Assembly (NCBI GenBank): GCA_029856235.1
Contig: JAHQWP010000033.1
Location: 1 to 53,439 of the forward strand
Reading direction: 5' to 3'
From: Promethearchaeia archaeon
GTDB taxonomy: Archaea > Asgardarchaeota > Lokiarchaeia > Sigyniarchaeales > SOKP01
DNA: 53,439 nucleotides
The notes beneath the pieces are model-generated. The model did no database searches, was not told the origin of the DNA, and saw only the letters and a list, made by a program, of their open reading frames with translations. A program made the translations under genes and the position numbers. Shown piece after piece: positions 9,146 to 18,372 of this stretch; position 1 is the stretch's first letter; each line of letters begins with the position of its first letter.

Positions 9146-9268
9146 CTATTTGTTATCCAAAACAGTTATTCCTTATTCTTTTAATCAAATCAATGTGATA
9201 TTAATTAAAATTATAAACAATCAAGAATCATTCATCTGAATCTACATAATAATCAAAAGTGTTAGAAT

Positions 9269-10378
9269 TTGAAAGTCAGAAAAGTATGTTGCTTTGATTT
9301 AGAGGGACCCATAAGTATTTTAGATTTCGCAGCAGAAATAAGTAAATTACTAAGCAGCAAAACTAAATTTGGATTACAAAGGTACGACATGGGGACATTT
9401 TATAAGATGTTATCAGAATACGATGATTACCTAATTGAAGTCCCAAGAGTGAAAGAAGAATTAAACATACTCGACTACCAACCAGGAGACACGCTTAGGT
9501 TAATAGCACCATTATATATATCTTCGTTTTCCGACGAAGAATTAATAATGTTAGCCAAGCAAAATTTGGGCTTATTACCAGGATGTATAGATCTTATGGA
9601 AACACTCCATAGAGATTGGGATATCTATATCATCTCTACAAGCTATTCTCACTTCTCCTACACTATAGCAAAAGCGTTAAAAATTCCCCCTGATCATGTT
9701 TTTTGCACCGAATTGAACATAAAAAGTGCTAATAAGGTTTTTCATAACATTAAGAATGATGTGGATTTACTGGTAAAAGGTATTTTCCAGCAATTTGTCG
9801 ACAGCGGTAAACATTTAAACAAAGTTATAAATGATTTAAACGATTTTTTCTGGAAAAGAAAAGAAACTGATTATGTTAAAGCTATGAACCAGATTGAAGT
9901 GCGGGGAGGAAGAAGAAAAGAATTAGCAGTAGAATCTATTTCTAATAAGGCTAATATTCCATTATCTGAAATTGTTGCATTAGGTGATTCAATTACAGAC
10001 ATAAATATGCTTCAGAGGTTAAAAGACGAAAATGGTATAGCCGTTTCATTCAACGGCAATCGATTTACTGTCAGTAGAGCAAATGTCGCAATCACTACTA
10101 CCAACAACTTAGGAACCCTACCTATCTTTGAATATAAGGATGATATTTACGCTTTTCTTGAAACTTGGGAGGATCTTTATGATAATTTTAAACTCAATCC
10201 TAAAAAAATTCCAAATAATTTAATATCAAAAGAAATTAAAAATTACTTTATCAAACATCAATTTATTCCCGAAATAGAGAATTTGAATAACAAAACTAAA
10301 GAAGAACTAGATTTGATTGTTAGAAAACAAGAAAGGATGAGAAAAATAGTAAGAGGATGGGCTGGAAATTTAGGGTGA
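9269..10378 (+). CDS. HAD-superfamily hydrolase, archaeal type
   Basis: A 369-residue member of the haloacid dehalogenase superfamily of phosphatases. Motif I appears as FDLEGP with nucleophile Asp10, motif II as IISTS (about S123), motif III is probably the Lys in RRKELAVES (about 217), and motif IV is GDSITD (239-244). Motif I has DLE where most phosphatases have DxD, so the usual second Asp general acid is absent. The sequence resembles the archaeal HAD group annotated in methanogens next to energy-converting hydrogenase genes, from memory and unconfirmed; no hydrogenase genes are here. The start is TTG at 9269, giving MKVRKVCCFDLEG, which places the nucleophile at a normal distance. The 3' end overlaps the convergent gene by 9 bases. 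Substrate unknown. Confidence 0.8.
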   Translation: MKVRKVCCFDLEGPISILDFAAEISKLLSSKTKFGLQRYDMGTFYKMLSEYDDYLIEVPRVKEELNILDYQPGDTLRLIAPLYISSFSDEELIMLAKQNLGLLPGCIDLMETLHRDWDIYIISTSYSHFSYTIAKALKIPPDHVFCTELNIKSANKVFHNIKNDVDLLVKGIFQQFVDSGKHLNKVINDLNDFFWKRKETDYVKAMNQIEVRGGRRKELAVESISNKANIPLSEIVALGDSITDINMLQRLKDENGIAVSFNGNRFTVSRANVAITTTNNLGTLPIFEYKDDIYAFLETWEDLYDNFKLNPKKIPNNLISKEIKNYFIKHQFIPEIENLNNKTKEELDLIVRKQERMRKIVRGWAGNLG

Positions 10379-10978
10379 GTTCACTTTATCTTTATTTCGA
10401 AAATATTTTTTATAGAATCTTCTTCCTTGTAGTAGATCGAATATAAAGAGACTTTGACTACCAATCCGTTTAAAGATTATCTTTAAAACGATTCCAAATA
10501 AAAAAGATATGAAAATGACTACAAATGTAGGGCGAAATAGAGTAATCATAAAAATAACAATAGGTAGATAGAATAAAATTGATAAAATAATTCGATTGTT
10601 ATTATTCTTAATATATCTTTTTTCTGCTAAGCTTGAATAGCAATCACAACAAATTAAGGGCATGCTAATGCTAAATCTGACTTCTAAATAAATCTTTTGC
10701 ATTATAGTCAACATTAGATCGATCTTATTTCCACAAAGGTTGCACTGAAAGCGAGACCGGTTTAATCTGTCTAATTCGATTTTATCTATCTCAGATTTAG
10801 GAAAATAACAATCATCATTTAGATAATGTGAACATGAAATGCATGTTAATTGTTTTTCCATTTGCCGATCCTCTAAAGGAGTCATAACTGGTTTAACGAA
10901 ATGAGGATATTTTGAATGAGACTGGCATATGACTCGTCCTTTCTCGTCGATCTCAAAAGAAGGTTCAATAACAACCAT
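10370..10978 (-). CDS. Zinc-ribbon-like membrane protein
   Basis: This 202-residue protein is of unknown function. The N-terminal 120 residues are soluble and hold several cysteine pairs (CISC, CNLC and CCDC, plus single Cys near positions 18 and 57), consistent with two small zinc-binding units. Two adjacent hydrophobic helices follow (around ILSILFYLPIVIFMITLF and VVIFISFLFGIVLKIIF), then a basic C-terminal tail. The cysteine part is therefore probably held at the cytoplasmic face. It is convergent with the HAD gene, overlapping by 9 bases, and divergent from the histidine-kinase region. Confidence 0.65.
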   Translation of the reverse strand: MVVIEPSFEIDEKGRVICQSHSKYPHFVKPVMTPLEDRQMEKQLTCISCSHYLNDDCYFPKSEIDKIELDRLNRSRFQCNLCGNKIDLMLTIMQKIYLEVRFSISMPLICCDCYSSLAEKRYIKNNNNRIILSILFYLPIVIFMITLFRPTFVVIFISFLFGIVLKIIFKRIGSQSLFIFDLLQGRRFYKKYFRNKDKVNSP

Positions 10979-11136
10979 TATATCATTAATTTACTATTAG
11001 TATTATAAAGATCAGAAATTTTACTTTAATATTTTTACACAGCAATTTTAAGGAAAGAATATAATTATTAAAAATGTTTACTAAAATATAAAATAGGAAG
11101 TTAATATCCTATAAGTTTACGAGGTTTAAGATAAAA

Positions 11137-11226
11137 ATGATTTCAAATCATGATCTCTCGTATAATATTGGTCAAGCTCTTAAAGGATGTTTTGATGACC
11201 TATATTCTGTTTTAAATCTAAACTAA
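11137..11226 (+). CDS. Possible 29-residue leader peptide
   Basis: A short ORF (begins MISNHDLSYNIGQ, ends SVLNLN) has an ATG preceded by GAGGT at 11121-11125. It ends 16 bases before the kinase start, with its stop abutting the kinase SD site (AAGGTG). Placement suggests a translated leader or a small protein coupled to kinase expression. Its short length means chance is a real alternative. Confidence 0.3.
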   Translation: MISNHDLSYNIGQALKGCFDDLYSVLNLN

Positions 11227-11242
11227 GAAGGTGAAAATTTAA

Positions 11243-13219
11243 ATGTCTAACGAAGAACTAATGGCATTGAATAAAGAATTGGAAGAGAAATTACAAGAAC
11301 GTACAAAAGATCTTAAAGATTTAGAAGAAAAATTTAAAACAATTGCAGAAAACACTCTAATGGGAATTGCGATTATCCAAGATAATAAAATTAAGTTTGT
11401 CAACAAGAAATCTACAGATTTAACTGGATATACAGTTGATGAGACGAAAGAATTAAATCCAACAGAAATTTTTGATTTCGTTCATCCAAAAGATAGAATA
11501 TGGGCTTTGGAACAATTACAAAAAAAACAAAGTGGTGCGAAGGATTATTTAACTAACTATCAGTATCGAATCATTAATAAATCCGGAGAAATTAGATGGT
11601 TAGATAATTATTCCAAATCAATCGATTATATGGGTAAACCTGCCGATTTAATCTCAGTTATAGATATAACAGAACGTAAAAAAGCAGAGCAAAAGCTAAA
11701 AGAATCCGAAGAGAAATATCGTTCCTTGTTTGAAAATATGAATACAGCTTTTGCGTATGTCGAGGTAATAGTAGATGACAACAACAAACCAATCGATTAT
11801 AGATATATTGAAGCCAATAGTCAATTTGAAGAAATGACTGGTCTAAAAGTAAGCGAAGTAATCGGAAAGACCGTAACCGAAATATTACCTGGCATTGAAA
11901 ACGATCCTGCAAATTGGATAGGGAAGTTTGGTAATGTTGGTCTCACAGGAGTTCCCTTAAATGTAATAGATTATTCAGAACCACTCGATCGATGGTATAA
12001 AGTATCTGGGTACTCGCCTAAAAAAGGATTTTTTGCTGTTACCTTTAATGATATTACTGATAGTAAACGAGCTGAAATAGAAATAACAGAATCTGAAGAA
12101 AAATATCGACATTTATTTGAGCATTCACCATTTAGCATTGTACTTATGGATTATAATGGTAAAATCGTTGATATGAATACAAAAACAACAGAACTGTTTG
12201 GATACAACAAAGAAGATATTATCGATAAAAATTATTTAACTCTCAAAGGAGTCTTCCCTAAAGAAACGAAAGCCGGGTTAAGATTAGTTCGGGATTTAAT
12301 CTCTAAAGGGGAACCAGATAATCCAATTTGGAAGCCTCAAATTACCGAAATATATAATAAAGAGAAAGAATTGATTTGGGCCGAATCTGAACTATCTAGC
12401 ATCAATATAAGTGGTCAACAAATGATTCAAATAATAATACAAGATGTTACAGAAAAAAAACTCGCTGAAGAAAAATTAAAAGAATCAGAACGAAAATTAA
12501 GAGAACAAAATATTGAATTGAAAGAGTTGGATCGATTGAAAACAGATTTTATTAGTATTGCGGCCCACGATTTGAAAACTCCACTAATTTCTGTCGGGGG
12601 TTATATTGATCTAATTCTCCTAAGAGAAAAAGAATTGAAATTAGAAGTAAAAGAAGATTTAAACAGAGTCTTGAATAATGTACATCGCTTAGAAGACTAT
12701 ATCAATCGGTTGCTGGATGTTATGAAAATAGACGCGAAGAAAATTGAATTAGTTAAAAGAGAAGAAAATATACATAATATTATTACCAACTGTCTTTCTG
12801 ATTTAGAGTTTCAAATTGGGCAGAAACATTTAACGCTTAACTTTAATATGTCCGAAAATCTTATCTTAAAAGTAGATCGCTTCAGAATTTCACAAGTCTT
12901 TTTGAATCTCCTATCAAATGCTATCAAATTTACTCCGAAATATGGGAAAATTGAATTATCATATGTAGAAGATGATCAAAATGTTGTTTTTAGCATAAAT
13001 GATAACGGAAAAGGCTTAACACACGAAGAAATGCAAAAGATATTCAGTAAATTCGTTACAATTGACCAAGGTGTTGATGGATACTCTAATCTAGAGAAAG
13101 GAAGTGGGTTAGGGTTGTATATCACAAGAGGATTTATCGAAGCTCACGGGGGAAAAATTTGGGTTGAGTCGAAAGGAATAGACATGGGTACTGAATTTAG
13201 TTTTGTTCTACCAAAATAG
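11243..13219 (+). CDS. Cytoplasmic sensor histidine kinase with three PAS domains
   Basis: A 658-residue two-component sensor kinase with no membrane helix, so it senses an intracellular cue. A short coiled coil (1-30) leads into PAS domains at about 31-147, 155-277 and 285-408, each ending in the D-I/V-T-E/D linker motif. The dimerisation/phosphoacceptor domain has H442 in AAHDLKTP. The ATPase domain has the N box (N555 and N559), G1 DNGKG (587-591) and G2 GSGLGL (620-625). All catalytic residues are present. Ligands of the PAS domains are not readable. AAGGTG ten bases upstream supports the ATG. No response regulator is encoded in this window, so it is an orphan kinase here. Confidence 0.92.
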   Translation: MSNEELMALNKELEEKLQERTKDLKDLEEKFKTIAENTLMGIAIIQDNKIKFVNKKSTDLTGYTVDETKELNPTEIFDFVHPKDRIWALEQLQKKQSGAKDYLTNYQYRIINKSGEIRWLDNYSKSIDYMGKPADLISVIDITERKKAEQKLKESEEKYRSLFENMNTAFAYVEVIVDDNNKPIDYRYIEANSQFEEMTGLKVSEVIGKTVTEILPGIENDPANWIGKFGNVGLTGVPLNVIDYSEPLDRWYKVSGYSPKKGFFAVTFNDITDSKRAEIEITESEEKYRHLFEHSPFSIVLMDYNGKIVDMNTKTTELFGYNKEDIIDKNYLTLKGVFPKETKAGLRLVRDLISKGEPDNPIWKPQITEIYNKEKELIWAESELSSINISGQQMIQIIIQDVTEKKLAEEKLKESERKLREQNIELKELDRLKTDFISIAAHDLKTPLISVGGYIDLILLREKELKLEVKEDLNRVLNNVHRLEDYINRLLDVMKIDAKKIELVKREENIHNIITNCLSDLEFQIGQKHLTLNFNMSENLILKVDRFRISQVFLNLLSNAIKFTPKYGKIELSYVEDDQNVVFSINDNGKGLTHEEMQKIFSKFVTIDQGVDGYSNLEKGSGLGLYITRGFIEAHGGKIWVESKGIDMGTEFSFVLPK

Positions 13220-13405
13220 TATCCCCTTTTTAGAGATCAGGATAATGTCAATATCTACCATAAAAAATTATAGTAAGCTGAATTTTCTTATTCAAATTGA
13301 AGGGCTTTATTTAGCAACAATTAGAAATATATAAATCTATTGTTGTTTATAAATCCTTGAAATAATAATAACCTAAATTATGTATGGCATAAAACCAAAA
13401 ATCTA

Positions 13406-15592
13406 ATGCCGAGTTTAATAATTTCTGAAAAAAATAAAGCTGCCAAACAAATCGCAGAAGCTTTAGGACCTGTTACCGTTATTAACAAAAGTAAATACCT
13501 AAAAGTATATCAAATACCCTCAAAGAATATTTATGTTGTCCCTCTTCGAGGACATATTTTAGAATATAGAAATACAGCGCAATATAAAAGCTGGACGAAT
13601 ACGGATCCAAGGGAAATTATTACAAATCCAAAATCAATTGATAAAGTAGCTACAAGCTATGCGAAACCCTACATCAATACTTTAGCCGAATATTCTAAGA
13701 TATGCGACGAATGCGTGATTGCAACTGATGCAGACATAGAAGGCTGTAATATTGGTCTTTTTGACGCCTTACCCTTTGTAATTAAGGCTAATAGAAATAT
13801 AAAAGTAAACCAATTATGGTTAAGTTCATTAGAAAAAAAGGAGATAATTAAAAAATATAAGAACCTTATACCTCCTAAATGGAGTTGGGGTGAATCAGGA
13901 GAGACAAGAGCGATTCTTGATGCAGTTATCGGATTTTCTAGCACTAGAGAAGTCACTAATACATTTCAACCAATATTGAAAGAGATTAATAACAAATTTG
14001 TATCAATTGGAAGAGTTCAAACTTCATTACTTTATTTAATATATTTAAGAGACCTTGAGATCGAAAAATTTGTTCCTGAACCATATTGGATAATAACAGC
14101 TAATTTAGACCATAAAAATTATGTCATTAAAGCCGTACATACTAAGAATCCTTTTTTTAAAGAGAAGGAATCTGAAGCAAAAGCCATATTCCAAAAAATT
14201 AAAAACGAGAAAATCGCTATCATTTTGAACAATACGAGAGAATCCATAGTAATTAATCCTCCCACACCGTTAAACACTTCTAAAGCTCTCGTATTGTTAA
14301 CTAAAACCTTAAAAATTAGCGCAAAAAATGCGATGGATACTATGAATTCGCTCTACCTAAGCCAAATTATATCCTATCCAAGAACTGAGAGCGATAAATA
14401 TAGCTCCAGTTTTGACCATATTCAATACCTCAGAAATTTCAAACCACATATTAACTATGGATCTTACACAACCAATCTATTTAAAGAGAACCGAATGAAT
14501 CCAACAACTGGAAAAGTTAACGCTGGAGACCATCCGCCCATTACACCATTATTAAGTTTAGAGCAAAATAGCTCAAAATTTGGGAATGCACTAGAAAAAA
14601 AAGTATACGATATTTTGGCGCGGCATTATTTAGCCCTTTTCGGAAAACAAGCAAAAGAATTAAGAACCAAGTTAAAGTTATCAATAAAAGATGAATTATT
14701 TACTTCTCAAATCGTAGCATTAACTCATAATGGATTTTACGAAATCGCTCCATTTCTTAAAAAAGTTTATCAACCGTTGTTCGAAATCCAGGTTCAGAAT
14801 CTTCCTGTTAGTGAAATTCTTTTGGATGAAAAAGAAACTCAGCCACCACCACATTACACAGATACGACTTTGTTAAAACTGATGGAGAGAGAACATTTAG
14901 GAACGAAATCTACGCGTCCAACTATAATTAAAATCTTAGTCGATCGCAAATTAACTTATCGAGTTGCTAGAAATCGCTTTAAAATAACTGAGTGGGGTAA
15001 ATTTCTTATTAGCGAATTAATTAAAGTCTGGTTACCATTTTTAAAACCTGATTTTACCCGATTCGTTGAACAATTACTCGAGGATGTCAAAGAAAATAGG
15101 AAAACAATGGATAATGTGGTTAATATCGTAAAAAAATTATTTCTCGATTTATTTGATAAATTCCGCAATAGCAAAAATTCGATTACTTTTCAATTTGATA
15201 GTGTGAAAGATAGTTTAAAAACCGCAATGCAACAAAATTCAAACCAGAAAAAATTTCCTCAAACTACTTCTAAATGCCCAACTTGTAAAACAAATCCCAT
15301 GAATTTGGTCACGACCTCACAAAAGAAAAGGTTCCTTGCTTGTTCTGATAGAAATTGTAAGACATTCCTTTCAGTTCCAAAAACTGGAAGGATTACCATA
15401 TTAAAATCCACGAAGTGTTTAAAGTGCGGTTTTAATGTATTCAAGATTTTAAAAAGGAATAAAGAAAAAACAACTGTTTATTATATTTGTCCGAGATGTT
15501 GGAGCGATAGTTTTAAAGAGGGAACTAATGGTTTCTGTTCTGCTTGCAAAAATTTTCAAATCTCTAAAGAGCAGTGTGTCAAAAGAAATTAA
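13406..15592 (+). CDS. topA: DNA topoisomerase IA with C-terminal zinc ribbons
   Basis: A type IA topoisomerase, which relaxes or decatenates DNA through a transient 5'-phosphotyrosine link. The Toprim domain has Glu8 (ISEKNKAAKQ) and the acidic triad ATDADIEG (D108, D110, E112). The active-site tyrosine is Y324 in IISYPRTES. The conserved core block around AILDAVIGFSSTREVT is present. After about residue 620 there are three Cys-rich modules (CPTC with CSDRNC, CLKC with CPRC, CSAC with EQC), a zinc-ribbon tail that helps bind single strands in this family. 728 residues is a normal length. No helicase domain is fused, so it is not reverse gyrase. It could equally be called topoisomerase III type. 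Confidence 0.92.
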   Translation: MPSLIISEKNKAAKQIAEALGPVTVINKSKYLKVYQIPSKNIYVVPLRGHILEYRNTAQYKSWTNTDPREIITNPKSIDKVATSYAKPYINTLAEYSKICDECVIATDADIEGCNIGLFDALPFVIKANRNIKVNQLWLSSLEKKEIIKKYKNLIPPKWSWGESGETRAILDAVIGFSSTREVTNTFQPILKEINNKFVSIGRVQTSLLYLIYLRDLEIEKFVPEPYWIITANLDHKNYVIKAVHTKNPFFKEKESEAKAIFQKIKNEKIAIILNNTRESIVINPPTPLNTSKALVLLTKTLKISAKNAMDTMNSLYLSQIISYPRTESDKYSSSFDHIQYLRNFKPHINYGSYTTNLFKENRMNPTTGKVNAGDHPPITPLLSLEQNSSKFGNALEKKVYDILARHYLALFGKQAKELRTKLKLSIKDELFTSQIVALTHNGFYEIAPFLKKVYQPLFEIQVQNLPVSEILLDEKETQPPPHYTDTTLLKLMEREHLGTKSTRPTIIKILVDRKLTYRVARNRFKITEWGKFLISELIKVWLPFLKPDFTRFVEQLLEDVKENRKTMDNVVNIVKKLFLDLFDKFRNSKNSITFQFDSVKDSLKTAMQQNSNQKKFPQTTSKCPTCKTNPMNLVTTSQKKRFLACSDRNCKTFLSVPKTGRITILKSTKCLKCGFNVFKILKRNKEKTTVYYICPRCWSDSFKEGTNGFCSACKNFQISKEQCVKRN

Positions 15593-15613
15593 AAAAAGAT
15601 ATTTGATTAAAGT

Positions 15614-15979
15614 TTAGTCCAATTTAAAACTGTATTTGTTATATGCAGCTCGAGTAAGACCTACATAGTTATCCGATATTCTGTAAGATAATTTTCCGTT
15701 TATTATTTTTTTTTCTACGTAATCGTTTTTCAGGTGATGATTTAACGAGTGAATCATTGTCCCTAAGGTTACAGCACCCATGTATTTCATTTTTTGTTTA
15801 GCTACTCTAATTAAATCCAACTCTGAGTGCCAATTCCCATCGAGCAAGGACATTAAAATGTCGTTTTTTACTGGAGTTTTAATGTTCTTTAATTTATTAA
15901 ATAGCTGAGAATAATCAGGTTTATAGTACTTTTTAAGGATTTTCGTTTGTTCAAAACTTGTATTTTGAGGTCCTTCCAT
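15614..15979 (-). CDS. Winged-helix DNA-binding-like protein
   Basis: A 121-residue soluble basic protein. The central part (NDILMSLLDGNWHSELDL through DYVEKKIINGKLSYRISDNY) reads as helix, helix, recognition helix and a beta wing, the layout of archaeal winged-helix regulators. It has no ligand domain and no cysteine, so it could be a simple transcription regulator or nucleoid-associated protein. It is convergent with topoisomerase, with 21 bases between the stops, and downstream of the actin gene on the same strand with a 133-base gap. Targets unknown. Confidence 0.6.
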   Translation of the reverse strand: MEGPQNTSFEQTKILKKYYKPDYSQLFNKLKNIKTPVKNDILMSLLDGNWHSELDLIRVAKQKMKYMGAVTLGTMIHSLNHHLKNDYVEKKIINGKLSYRISDNYVGLTRAAYNKYSFKLD

Positions 15980-16112
15980 TTTTTAACACTTTACTTAAGA
16001 TAAAAATTCTACTAAGATATAATACCAGAATAATATTTTTATAAAACTGTAATATGCTTGTAATATTACTATGATACCTTGAAAATCAAATGTTTATATT
16101 TTAAACGATGAC

Positions 16113-17225
16113 TCATAGAAGGTCGTCAGGAATGCCTTCATTGAAGTATTTCGCTCTGGTTACCCAGTTTTGTTCAAATTCAGGGATCATTGCTAAAATC
16201 GAACCCCCAACCCAAACTGAGAAAATTCGTTCCCGGGGGGCTATTATTTTGATGACTTGATTTTTTTTATTTCGGCGAGCTAGCTCAATTTCTAATTCTT
16301 GATAAATTCGAGATTTTATGTTGGGAAACATAGAAGAACCTCCTGATAAAAAAATATTGTTTAATAAATCGGGACGAACATCTAAGTCGCACATTTCAAT
16401 AACATCCATGATGGCCTCTGGGAGAGAGATTTCTTCTAATTCCATAGATGGATTGAACAGCAATTCAGGCACTTCAAACCTCTCTCTAGCTAAAGAAATT
16501 GTTGATCCATCTGGTAAGGAGTATTCTTTTTCGTATTGTTCAGCTCTTTTCAAATCTTCTTTATAATCAAGAGACACAAAACACGCTTTTTCTTTCAAGG
16601 CTCTTACGAGTTCTCGTCTAATTGAAGAATCAGTCGCAAATCCTCTTTCACCTAATATTTTTTCCATGAACCTCGTTAAAGTTCTTCCACCAATATCAAG
16701 ATACTTAATTGCGTGGTCTAGTTTATATCCTTGATAGATGGGGGTTATTCTTGTAAGACTATCTCCGATCTCTACAACTAAGCCCGTTTGAAAACCGCCG
16801 GCGTACAAAGTAAGCATAGAGTCTAAGACAGGATAAAAAGCTCTACATTGATATTTTTCTAAGAATAATTCAAATAATTTCTTTAAATCGCTGTAGGGAA
16901 ATAAAGGATGTACCGCAAATAACACATTAACCAAGCTCGGATCTACTCTTAAATTGTAAAAAATGTAATCAATTATTTTCTCAAACGAGAGCCAGTCTTG
17001 GATTATACCTTTGTCTATGGGGTAAAAAACTTTGTACAATCCTATTGATTGGATTTCGTCTCCTACATAAAAATCGTCCTTTCTAATACCCGCATATTCG
17101 TAATCAATCTGCCTATATTTCGGTGTTCCTACGACTGTGAAGAAAACTTGAGATGGCATATCTTCACCCCCGAAACCTGCTTTAGCCGAAAATTGCCCAA
17201 TATCTAATACTACAGTAAGGTTCAT
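16113..17225 (-). CDS. Divergent actin-family protein
   Basis: A full-length actin fold of 370 residues. Matches to eukaryotic actin include AKAGFGGED near the N-terminus, YVGDE-QS, IFYNLRV, PIYQGYKLDHAI, KEKACFVSLDYKEDLK, the segment SLPDGSTISLARERF, LSGGSSMFPNI and the C-terminal IIAPRERIFSVWVGGSILA. Asp8 and Lys15 (actin D11 and K18) remain. By hand alignment, Gln137 of actin is Asp135, Asp154 is Glu152, His161 is Arg159, and the first phosphate loop GSG reads GQF. Three residues important for ATP hydrolysis are therefore changed, as in some actin-related proteins. It may form filaments with altered turnover or act as an Arp-like regulator. A TATA box about 25 bases upstream implies a leaderless mRNA. 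A polyproline protein is encoded 2 kb away. Confidence 0.9.
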   Translation of the reverse strand: MNLTVVLDIGQFSAKAGFGGEDMPSQVFFTVVGTPKYRQIDYEYAGIRKDDFYVGDEIQSIGLYKVFYPIDKGIIQDWLSFEKIIDYIFYNLRVDPSLVNVLFAVHPLFPYSDLKKLFELFLEKYQCRAFYPVLDSMLTLYAGGFQTGLVVEIGDSLTRITPIYQGYKLDHAIKYLDIGGRTLTRFMEKILGERGFATDSSIRRELVRALKEKACFVSLDYKEDLKRAEQYEKEYSLPDGSTISLARERFEVPELLFNPSMELEEISLPEAIMDVIEMCDLDVRPDLLNNIFLSGGSSMFPNIKSRIYQELEIELARRNKKNQVIKIIAPRERIFSVWVGGSILAMIPEFEQNWVTRAKYFNEGIPDDLL

Positions 17226-17243
17226 TTCTTAAACTGACAAATT

Positions 17244-17252
17244 ACTTATATG
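17244..17252 (-). promoter_or_regulatory. TATA box of the actin gene
   Basis: Read on the minus strand, CATATAAGT is preceded by a purine-rich AAAGAGG that resembles a BRE. Its centre lies about 23-25 bases before the actin ATG, so transcription would start at or next to the start codon (leaderless). Confidence 0.55.
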
Positions 17253-17437
17253 CCTCTTTAGGTAAATTAACAATTTAACCTATTTATTTTTAGCCTAATA
17301 ATATCGGATGGGTAAAAATAGTACAAATTTTAATTTCAACAATTTCTATCTCTTTTTTCTATTATTCACTTTTTTTGAAGGATTTAATAAGGCATTAAAT
17401 ATTTTTTCAACAAATACACATTGATTCATAAATTACC

Positions 17438-18370
17438 ATGTCAGAGGCAGTTGTAGCGAGAACAATCGGAATTGATTTTATTTACTTAGATATACTTTTT
17501 ATAATAATTTGGGTAAGCTTTTTAATCAAGAGAAAGTATTGGACCCCAATTAAATGGGGATTACTAGGTTGGATAATTTATATTTTTGTAGACTATGTGT
17601 ATTGGTATTTAATTACTCAAACAAGGCATTATACTGGGCCTTTAGATCCTTTTCTTTTCTTTTTGTGGTTCTGCATTTCACCTGGATTTGTCCAATTCTC
17701 ATATGTAATTGTAATGTTTGAAAAGAGAAATAAGAATGAGTTGATCTTTTGGACTATGTTATTTTACATCGGTTGGACGCTAGTTTCCGTAGGATCCCAG
17801 CTTTTACCTCTTAACGATATAATAATTGAAGTATATAGAGATATGAACGTTGAAAACCAAAGATTAAACGAACTAATAATGGTACTTGTCAATATTATTA
17901 TTGCAGCTGCTTTATATTATAAAAAAAAGCTAAGATTAGAAGATATCCTATATCTATTTTTGGTAGGAACGTTAGTTGAATTTGGTCTTGAATTTACTCT
18001 TTCAGTTTCCGGAATCCGTCAAGAACAAGGTGGTTGGAGTTTGATAACAATGTTAGTAAATACATTAATCGAATTTAATCTGGGTATCATTTTAATGTAT
18101 CTGCTATGGGTACCGTTTAAAATTCGAAAACATGGAAAGTATTACTTTCAGCTAAGTTTTAGAGATTTAAAGAATATAAAGACGGATTTTGATGCAATCG
18201 CCTCTCTTAGTAGAAATAGGAATATAAACGATAAACAAATGAGAAATTATTCTAAATTATATAAATTACGAGATTTTTTATCAGATTTAGAATATTATGC
18301 AAAGACATATAATATTAAACCTATTGAATCGGAATTAGAGCTGAAGTTAAAACAGTATTGGATTAGATAA
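17438..18370 (+). CDS. Seven-helix membrane protein, unknown function
   Basis: A 310-residue protein with about seven hydrophobic helices in the first 230 residues, for example around ILFIIIWVSFLI, WGLLGWIIYIFV, FWTMLFYIGWTLVSVG and NLGIILMYLLWVPF. A soluble basic tail of about 75 residues follows and would be cytoplasmic. Aromatic and acidic residues within the helices (FVDYVYWYL, EFGLEF) hint at a bound ligand or ion, but I recognise no family. It is divergent from the actin gene across a 212-base gap and convergent with the PIG-L gene, with only two bases between the stops. A sensor or small transporter is possible; this is a guess. Confidence 0.65.
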   Translation: MSEAVVARTIGIDFIYLDILFIIIWVSFLIKRKYWTPIKWGLLGWIIYIFVDYVYWYLITQTRHYTGPLDPFLFFLWFCISPGFVQFSYVIVMFEKRNKNELIFWTMLFYIGWTLVSVGSQLLPLNDIIIEVYRDMNVENQRLNELIMVLVNIIIAAALYYKKKLRLEDILYLFLVGTLVEFGLEFTLSVSGIRQEQGGWSLITMLVNTLIEFNLGIILMYLLWVPFKIRKHGKYYFQLSFRDLKNIKTDFDAIASLSRNRNINDKQMRNYSKLYKLRDFLSDLEYYAKTYNIKPIESELELKLKQYWIR

Positions 18371-18372
18371 TA

